A stretch of 28,264 nucleotides of DNA, taken from IMG/VR virus record IMGVR_UViG_3300030390_001388, positions 1 through 28,264 of that record, one strand, 5' to 3'. This document shows, piece after piece, positions 23,188 to 28,264 of this stretch. A model generated the notes under the pieces. That model saw only the letters and a program-made list of their open reading frames with translations, was not told the DNA's origin and searched no databases. A program made the translations under genes and the position numbers. The stretch is from a virus. Within the stretch, counting starts at the first letter, position 1, and the number at the start of each line of letters is the position of its first letter.

Positions 23188-24681
23188 ATGGATATAATGT
23201 CAAAATTTAACTTGCCAAAATACTTAAAAGGAAAATCATTTTCTGAGGCAAGCAAATGTATTGCAGATAAGTTTAAAGATAGAAATAGCCCTGAAGACAT
23301 AGAGACAATGAATGAGATGCAGGGTAGACTTAGGCAAGCTCAGGAATTTGTAAAGGCTAAGCAAGAAGCTAGAACTAAACCTCAAGTTAAGTCAGGTGAT
23401 GAGCAAGCGCAACATCAAATGCCAGATGGAAGCATGATGGCTGGTGCGGAGCATCAAGAGCAATACATGCGTAAAGGAGGAGAGAATCCTGTAGAAAAAT
23501 ATAAAAAAGGTGGTGAAATTGATAATCCCAAACCAGGAATTGGAGCATATACAGGTGCCGCTACTGCAGCTCTTAGCTTAGGTAAAAAAGCTTTTAGCGA
23601 CACAGGTATTGATACTTCTGGAGCAACGGCTGCTCCAGACGTTCCCTCTCAAGGATCATCTACTGCAAGTGGTGCAATGGAAGGTGCGAGTGCAGGGGCT
23701 GCATTTGGGCCATGGGGTGCTGCCATAGGCGGTGTAGTTGGTGGTGTTGCCGGATTAATTGGAGGAGGTAAAGCCAATAGAGATGCTGAAGAAGCTAGAA
23801 CTAACTTTACATTTGGGCAACAAAATCAAGCAAGTAATAGCTATAAATCAGGAGGGCAGTTATTGGCTAATTCATTTAAAACTGGTGATGATGTAGATTT
23901 TCAAGAAGATAATGACACAAGAGATGATATAGATTTTCAAGGACAAAATGATAAAGACATGTATGATAGCAAAGAAGGCCAACCTCTTGCTAATAGACCT
24001 AGAGTAACAGCACTTGAACCAAAAGGTGCAGTAATTAAAAGACTAACCTCTGATCCAACTAATAAAATTGTTATAAAAAGTAAAACTGAGGAGGAAAGTA
24101 CTGATGAGGATTTTAATCCAATTGAACTGTTGAGATACGCGCCAGCCGCAATGAATATGGCTCAATTAGCTAACCTTAAAAAACCTGAAGCAGTAGCTCT
24201 TGATAAATTAGGTAATAAATACAAAGAGCAAAGGGTTGATGAGAGAGGGCTACAAAACTCAGTACAAGAATCAGTAAATAATAATAGAGATGCTATTTTA
24301 AGTTCATCTGGAGGTTCAGGATCTGCCGCAAGAGCAAATTTAATAGCTTCACAATTACAAGGCTCAAAGGCTATGTCAAGCGCTTACCAAGCAGCTACTG
24401 GAGAAAATAGACAAGACAATGTAAGAGGTCAGCAATTTGACTTAGGGGTTGATAAAACTAATCTTGGACAGTCTAATAATGAAACTAATCTTAACTTAGA
24501 GCAACAAGCATCTTACCAAACTAACAAGAGTAAATTACTGTCTCAGATAGGAAATGATCTTGGAGGTGTAGGAAAAGAAGAGCTAATGAAGAGGTATCCG
24601 GAATTAATGGGTATGAATTATAATTGGAAGGGAAGACACAAAAGTGAAAATAAAAATAAAAAGAAAAAAACTTCTAATTAA
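23188..24681 (+). CDS. Internal virion/ejection-type protein with glycine-zipper segment
   Basis: A 497-residue protein starting one base after the upstream stop (TAGTATG); ATG at 23197 (residue 4) is an alternative. Residues about 160-200 are Gly/Ala-rich (GASAGAAFGPWGAAIGGVVG, then GVAGLIGGGKANRD), a glycine-zipper segment able to insert into membranes. Three K-x-GG elements (residues 94-98, 105-109, 219-223) and a 12-residue tandem repeat (234-257) occur. The C-terminal half is helical, Gln/Asn-rich (YQAATGENRQDNVRGQQFDL) with a Lys-rich end. It fits an internal protein that helps form a channel across the host envelope, as in podovirus ejectosomes; the function is inferred. Confidence 0.6.
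   Translation: MDIMSKFNLPKYLKGKSFSEASKCIADKFKDRNSPEDIETMNEMQGRLRQAQEFVKAKQEARTKPQVKSGDEQAQHQMPDGSMMAGAEHQEQYMRKGGENPVEKYKKGGEIDNPKPGIGAYTGAATAALSLGKKAFSDTGIDTSGATAAPDVPSQGSSTASGAMEGASAGAAFGPWGAAIGGVVGGVAGLIGGGKANRDAEEARTNFTFGQQNQASNSYKSGGQLLANSFKTGDDVDFQEDNDTRDDIDFQGQNDKDMYDSKEGQPLANRPRVTALEPKGAVIKRLTSDPTNKIVIKSKTEEESTDEDFNPIELLRYAPAAMNMAQLANLKKPEAVALDKLGNKYKEQRVDERGLQNSVQESVNNNRDAILSSSGGSGSAARANLIASQLQGSKAMSSAYQAATGENRQDNVRGQQFDLGVDKTNLGQSNNETNLNLEQQASYQTNKSKLLSQIGNDLGGVGKEELMKRYPELMGMNYNWKGRHKSENKNKKKKTSN
23887..23940 (+). repeat. In-gene tandem repeat encoding DDxDFQ
   Basis: The DNA repeats with a 36-base period. Codons 234-239 read DDVDFQ and codons 246-251 read DDIDFQ, each followed by an acidic, Asn/Asp-rich spacer. 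The two copies share GATGAT-TAGATTTTCAA with few changes, indicating a recent duplication. Confidence 0.7.
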
Positions 24682-24704
24682 AAATATTTTAATACATTTA
24701 CATT

Positions 24705-26945
24705 ATGGCAGGTAGAACAATGGACGTTAGTACATCATCATTCAAACCACTTAATTTACAAGAAATTATGATGGTGCCTTTGGCTAAGCAAAAGATGGAG
24801 GATGAATTTATGGCAAGTAGTGACCAGGTTGGTGGTTTAGAGGCAAGCACACTAGGTGCTGACACTCTACAATCTGACAAAATACTTAATGAATTTAAAG
24901 ATAGGGCTTCATCATTATCACAAGATGTGATTAATAGAGGTGTATCAAGAGAACAATTCAATAAGTTACGTAAACTTAGAGGTGATACTCAAAAAGAGTT
25001 TAGTTCAGGGTTCTTGGGTTCTGCAATAGCAAACAAGAAGGCTGCTTCAACTTATATTAATAAGATGGCAACTGATAAGATGGCACAAGCTGGATGGAGT
25101 CCTAAAGAGGCACAACAGTGGGCTATGCATAATGTTAGTCAATTCCAAGGAACTTCAGCTTCTGATGGTAGTTTCAATTCCTTTAATGGAGCGCAACTAG
25201 CAACAAAAGTTGATGAGGATAAATTCCTTAAGGAAGCTGTTGATAGTGTTGCAAAAGATATAGACCCAAAAGGAATGAGAGCTATGCAATTAGGTGGATT
25301 ACCTGCATTTAAGCAAGCATTTCAGGATGGTGTAGTAACTAAAGTAGATTTTGACAAAGTAATGGAGACTATTATCTCTAAGTCATCAACTAACCCAGCG
25401 TTATTAGCTTCACTTAAACAACAGGCATTCTTTACAGGAGAAAAGAATCCATTAGATATGGGTCATTTCAATTACACAGATGAAAAAGTAACAGATGCTG
25501 AAGGTAATCCAGTCTATGACAAGGATGGTAAACAGAAGATAAGGACTACTAGGAAGTTTGAAATGGGTGATAGTAGATATGGAAGGAAGGCTGCGGGATT
25601 TGGTAACGCCGCTTCATATTCTAACTTAAAAATAAATACAACTATTGTTAAAGATGAGATTGGATTTAAGATGTGGCAAGATGGAATGGAAGAGCAACAG
25701 GCTGTAGAGTTAATCTCCTTTATGGGAGGTGAGTTGAATTCTGTAAATGCAGACAATATCGAAACTATTGAAAGTAATTTAAAATTATACGGGACTGAAG
25801 TTAAATCACTACAGGCTCAAGCAAACAAGAGAAAAGAAAAATTAAAGTCTGAGAATCCTAAGATTACTGATGCTGAGATAAACAGTGACTTTGAATATGA
25901 GAGATTACAAAACTTATACATAGATAAGAATACTTCTTTTAAGAATGCTGAATCTAGAATGAAATCTATATACAAGCAGGTTGACTCACAAGTAAAACCT
26001 GATGATAAAAAAATATTTGAGGTTCAAGATGTATTAGACAAGTATGGTGGAGACCCAATAAAGGCTCTAAGAGGAGAGCTCGGTCTAGAAGTAAGTAAAG
26101 AATACCTTTCCGGAGGTTTCAATAGAGATGAAGCGGCAAAGGCTTCATACATTTTGGCTACAGAAATGGGTGTTGATATGTCTGGTAGACATCGTCCTAA
26201 CCATAACGTATGGAAGGATACCTATAAAGGTGCAAAAGACAGAAGAACTGATTTAACTGAAACATACTTAAAAGCAAACCCTAAGTCAGAGTCTTTCACT
26301 AGACTTAATGGTGAGTCTGTAGGAAAATACTACACAGCAATTGGTGGTTGGAATAAAACTCAATCAGAAAACTTTGCTGTAGGAGGATCTACATTAGCAT
26401 ATAATGGTGGATCTTTAGAAGAAAATGAAGATTATCAAAATCTATTAGTTCCCGGAGAAATACCTAAATTCAGGGTAGAAATGACTGATGGTACTGATGA
26501 CGCTGGTAATAATTTTAATAATGTAATCATAACTACAAGTAAGGGTAGTACATCTGTTCAAGTTATAGATAATGAGAATGGTAGCGCTAGAGCTAAAATT
26601 GCTAACCAACTTCTTAAAGGAGACTTTGCTCAGAGAAGAATGGGTACGCAAATCTTAGCAGATATGAACCACATGAGAAATATTAAAAAGTCTGGAATGC
26701 TTTGGCAGGATGAAGGATTCATGACTCTTAACTTAGGTGATGGTAAAAGCAGAAAGGATGTTACATATACTAAGAATCCTGAGAATGGATTCTACCAAGT
26801 ATCAATAGGTGGTATTTTAATTGACCTTAACGGTAGAACTCAATTGTCAGGAGAGAAAGAAGTTTCAAGAGCATTGGCAGAAGCAGTTATGGGAATAAAC
26901 ATGGAAAAAGAAAGAGTAGCAGCGTTAGCTTTAAAAAATAAATAA
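24705..26945 (+). CDS. Large virion cargo protein, crAss-like
   Basis: A 746-residue protein, mainly helical and charged, without membrane helices. The N-terminus (SFKPLNLQEIMMVPLAKQKM) has a form I associate with crAss-like virion cargo proteins, where a short 'PL-x-EIM-x-VPL' segment opens the chain. Residues 270-290 hold a DAEGNPVYDKDGKQK turn, and the middle third is rich in Lys/Glu coiled-coil-like helices (about 350-440). The C-terminal third is more beta-rich (FRVEMTDGTDDAGNNFNNVI). Cargo proteins of this type sit inside the capsid or tail barrel and are ejected with DNA. It follows the previous gene by 23 bases and is coupled to the next by TAATATG. Confidence 0.6.
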   Translation: MAGRTMDVSTSSFKPLNLQEIMMVPLAKQKMEDEFMASSDQVGGLEASTLGADTLQSDKILNEFKDRASSLSQDVINRGVSREQFNKLRKLRGDTQKEFSSGFLGSAIANKKAASTYINKMATDKMAQAGWSPKEAQQWAMHNVSQFQGTSASDGSFNSFNGAQLATKVDEDKFLKEAVDSVAKDIDPKGMRAMQLGGLPAFKQAFQDGVVTKVDFDKVMETIISKSSTNPALLASLKQQAFFTGEKNPLDMGHFNYTDEKVTDAEGNPVYDKDGKQKIRTTRKFEMGDSRYGRKAAGFGNAASYSNLKINTTIVKDEIGFKMWQDGMEEQQAVELISFMGGELNSVNADNIETIESNLKLYGTEVKSLQAQANKRKEKLKSENPKITDAEINSDFEYERLQNLYIDKNTSFKNAESRMKSIYKQVDSQVKPDDKKIFEVQDVLDKYGGDPIKALRGELGLEVSKEYLSGGFNRDEAAKASYILATEMGVDMSGRHRPNHNVWKDTYKGAKDRRTDLTETYLKANPKSESFTRLNGESVGKYYTAIGGWNKTQSENFAVGGSTLAYNGGSLEENEDYQNLLVPGEIPKFRVEMTDGTDDAGNNFNNVIITTSKGSTSVQVIDNENGSARAKIANQLLKGDFAQRRMGTQILADMNHMRNIKKSGMLWQDEGFMTLNLGDGKSRKDVTYTKNPENGFYQVSIGGILIDLNGRTQLSGEKEVSRALAEAVMGINMEKERVAALALKNK

Positions 26946-26946
26946 T

Positions 26947-28264
26947 ATGGCAGAAGAATCTAAATGGGCTGCACTAGTTGAGGCAGATGGTGCTGAAGAA
27001 ACAAAGGTAATCCCAACTGATGATGTTGAAACTACACTACCAGATCAGGGAGCTGAAGTTAGTAAATGGGCCAATCTTGATCCTAGTGGAGAATATAGCA
27101 CTACTGATATTACATACGATGATAGAGTTAACTTAAATGTTGATGACTATAGAGATGAATTAGGTGGTGATATCTTTTTACCTGATGGAGAGAATGGTAT
27201 TGACATACTTAACAAGGACAGGGCTACAAATCAAGCTTGGTATAACCAGGCTGGTAACTTTTTAGGCCAGGCTGTTGTTGGAGAGATTATTGGTGGTACT
27301 TTAGAAGGATTAGGATATATTCTTGACATAGGTTCTATTATAGATGTTATGCAAGGAGATGAAGCTGACTGGGGTAACTTTATTACTGAAGCTGGTCAAG
27401 GAATTAGAGAAGGGACTCAAGAGGCTTTGCAAATACATCAAGATCCAACTGCACAAGGTTGGGATAAGATGGCAGATTCAGGATGGTGGTTTAGTAATAG
27501 TGTATCTATTGCTTCTACCTTATCAATGTTGATACCAACGATGGGAGCTATGAAGGCTGCATCATTTATTGGTAAAGGTCTTGGTGCTTCAAAAGGAATG
27601 AAAGCTGTGCGTAGGGCCGCAGGAATGGCTGAGGAAATGGGCTCCAAGAGTAAATGGATGACCAATGGGTTGTCTCAAGCTGTACTTTCTCGTAATATTG
27701 AGAACTGGATGGAAGCTCATGGTACTTACGAGGATCATAAAAATACAAAATTAAATGAAATAGATCCTGCAACTGGAGAAAACTTCACTGAAGAGAAAGC
27801 TGGTAAATTAGCTGGAGAAGCAGCATCAGGTAACTGGAAGAAAGGTTGGGCAATGTTATTACAAGACATTCCTCAATTTCTAGCTATTGGTAAAATATTC
27901 GATCCTATTTCTAAGAAGATGGTTAACTCTTTAGGAGCAGCATCTAAGAAAGGGATTATTTCTAAATTGAAACCTTGGCAACAAAAGGTAGGAGCAATTG
28001 GAGGTACCTTCGTTGGTGAAGGGGCAGAAGAGAGCTATCAATATCTTATCGCTGAGCAATCTAAATACAAAAGTGATTTAGATGCAGGTTATATCTCACA
28101 AGAAGATTACGACAAGAAAATGTCTGATGCATATGGGTCTGAAGAGATGATGACATCTGCATTCTTTGGTGGACTTGGTGGTAATTTATTCCAAGCTACA
28201 GGCTCCAGGTTAAATGAAGTATTCAAGTCTAAAGATAGAAAAGAATATGAGAAGAAACTAGGGG
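26947..28264 (+). CDS. Large virion cargo/ejection protein (3' truncated)
   Basis: The frame starts at ATG 26947, one base after the previous stop, and is still open at the window end: 439 codons and more beyond. The N-terminus is acidic and disordered (1-60, with two 'SKWA' repeats: ESKWAALVEAD and VSKWANLDPSG). Residues about 95-135 are hydrophobic and Gly-rich (NFLGQAVVGEIIGGTLEGLGYILDIGSI). Further hydrophobic helices follow near 180-200 (SNSVSIASTLSMLIPTMGAM) and 290-310. This Gly-rich segment followed by a long helical chain is typical of the largest virion proteins in crAss-like phages, thought to be cargo that interacts with membranes. Whether an enzymatic domain (for example RNA polymerase) follows cannot be told from this window. 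Confidence 0.65.
   Translation, partial: MAEESKWAALVEADGAEETKVIPTDDVETTLPDQGAEVSKWANLDPSGEYSTTDITYDDRVNLNVDDYRDELGGDIFLPDGENGIDILNKDRATNQAWYNQAGNFLGQAVVGEIIGGTLEGLGYILDIGSIIDVMQGDEADWGNFITEAGQGIREGTQEALQIHQDPTAQGWDKMADSGWWFSNSVSIASTLSMLIPTMGAMKAASFIGKGLGASKGMKAVRRAAGMAEEMGSKSKWMTNGLSQAVLSRNIENWMEAHGTYEDHKNTKLNEIDPATGENFTEEKAGKLAGEAASGNWKKGWAMLLQDIPQFLAIGKIFDPISKKMVNSLGAASKKGIISKLKPWQQKVGAIGGTFVGEGAEESYQYLIAEQSKYKSDLDAGYISQEDYDKKMSDAYGSEEMMTSAFFGGLGGNLFQATGSRLNEVFKSKDRKEYEKKLG

Noticed and set aside
1-28264. tRNA genes, CRISPR arrays, insertion sequences or integrase
   Set aside because: Intergenic stretches are short (at most about 120 bases) and contain only terminators, promoters and hairpins. 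No cloverleaf, direct-repeat array or recombinase motif was seen by eye.

Overview
The window is 28,264 bases of AT-rich DNA with every convincing gene on the + strand. Genes are tightly packed: the longest gene-free stretch is about 120 bases, so no stretch over 300 bases lacks a gene. It is the lysis and virion-structure half of a tailed-phage genome, and gene order and protein character place it with the crAss-like phages (Crassvirales). The strongest anchors are a major capsid protein gene preceded by an acidic scaffold-like gene, a conserved neck/ring protein followed directly by a giant 1,345-residue tail 'muzzle' protein, and then large virion cargo proteins. The host is probably a flavobacterium or other Bacteroidota. 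Intergenic regions carry TAnnTTTG -7 elements, start codons lack Shine-Dalgarno sequences, and leaders are A-rich, often with TAAAA. The adhesin style (LamG-like, cadherin/CSPG-like, S74) fits a marine flavobacterial phage, but that is inference. No tRNA, CRISPR, integrase or insertion sequence was seen.

Layout: (1) 1-2717, a large lectin-like adhesin cut by the window start, then a membrane protein that may be a holin. (2) 2841-5495, a tail-fibre operon: a two-module adhesin, an S74 self-cleaving fibre and a small fibre protein. (3) 5567-6465, a lysis cassette of holin and amidase overlapping by 4 bases. (4) 6555-12059, the head module: scaffold, major capsid protein, two conserved structural proteins and a candidate auxiliary capsid protein. 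(5) 12141-14834, four genes of surface-protein character bounded by terminators, resembling an inserted adhesion cassette. (6) 14945-22004, a metallophosphoesterase-like protein, two small conserved proteins, ring protein and muzzle. (7) 22059 to the end, a lytic-transglycosylase-like virion protein and three internal/cargo proteins, the last cut by the window end.

Transcription appears to use two promoter designs. Three promoters (before the fibre operon, lysis cassette and scaffold/capsid genes) share an identical 10-base box, AGCTATAATA, starting exactly 38 bases upstream of a TAnnTTTG element; two of the three have no good -33 TTG. Two others (before the phosphoesterase and the cargo module) have TTGAC with a 20-base spacer (counted from TTG) to TATATTTG and no box. 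Two terminators abut or overlap the following promoter. The fixed-spacing box and the duplicated adhesin modules are the most unusual observations. All functional names are from reading the sequence; no database search was run.
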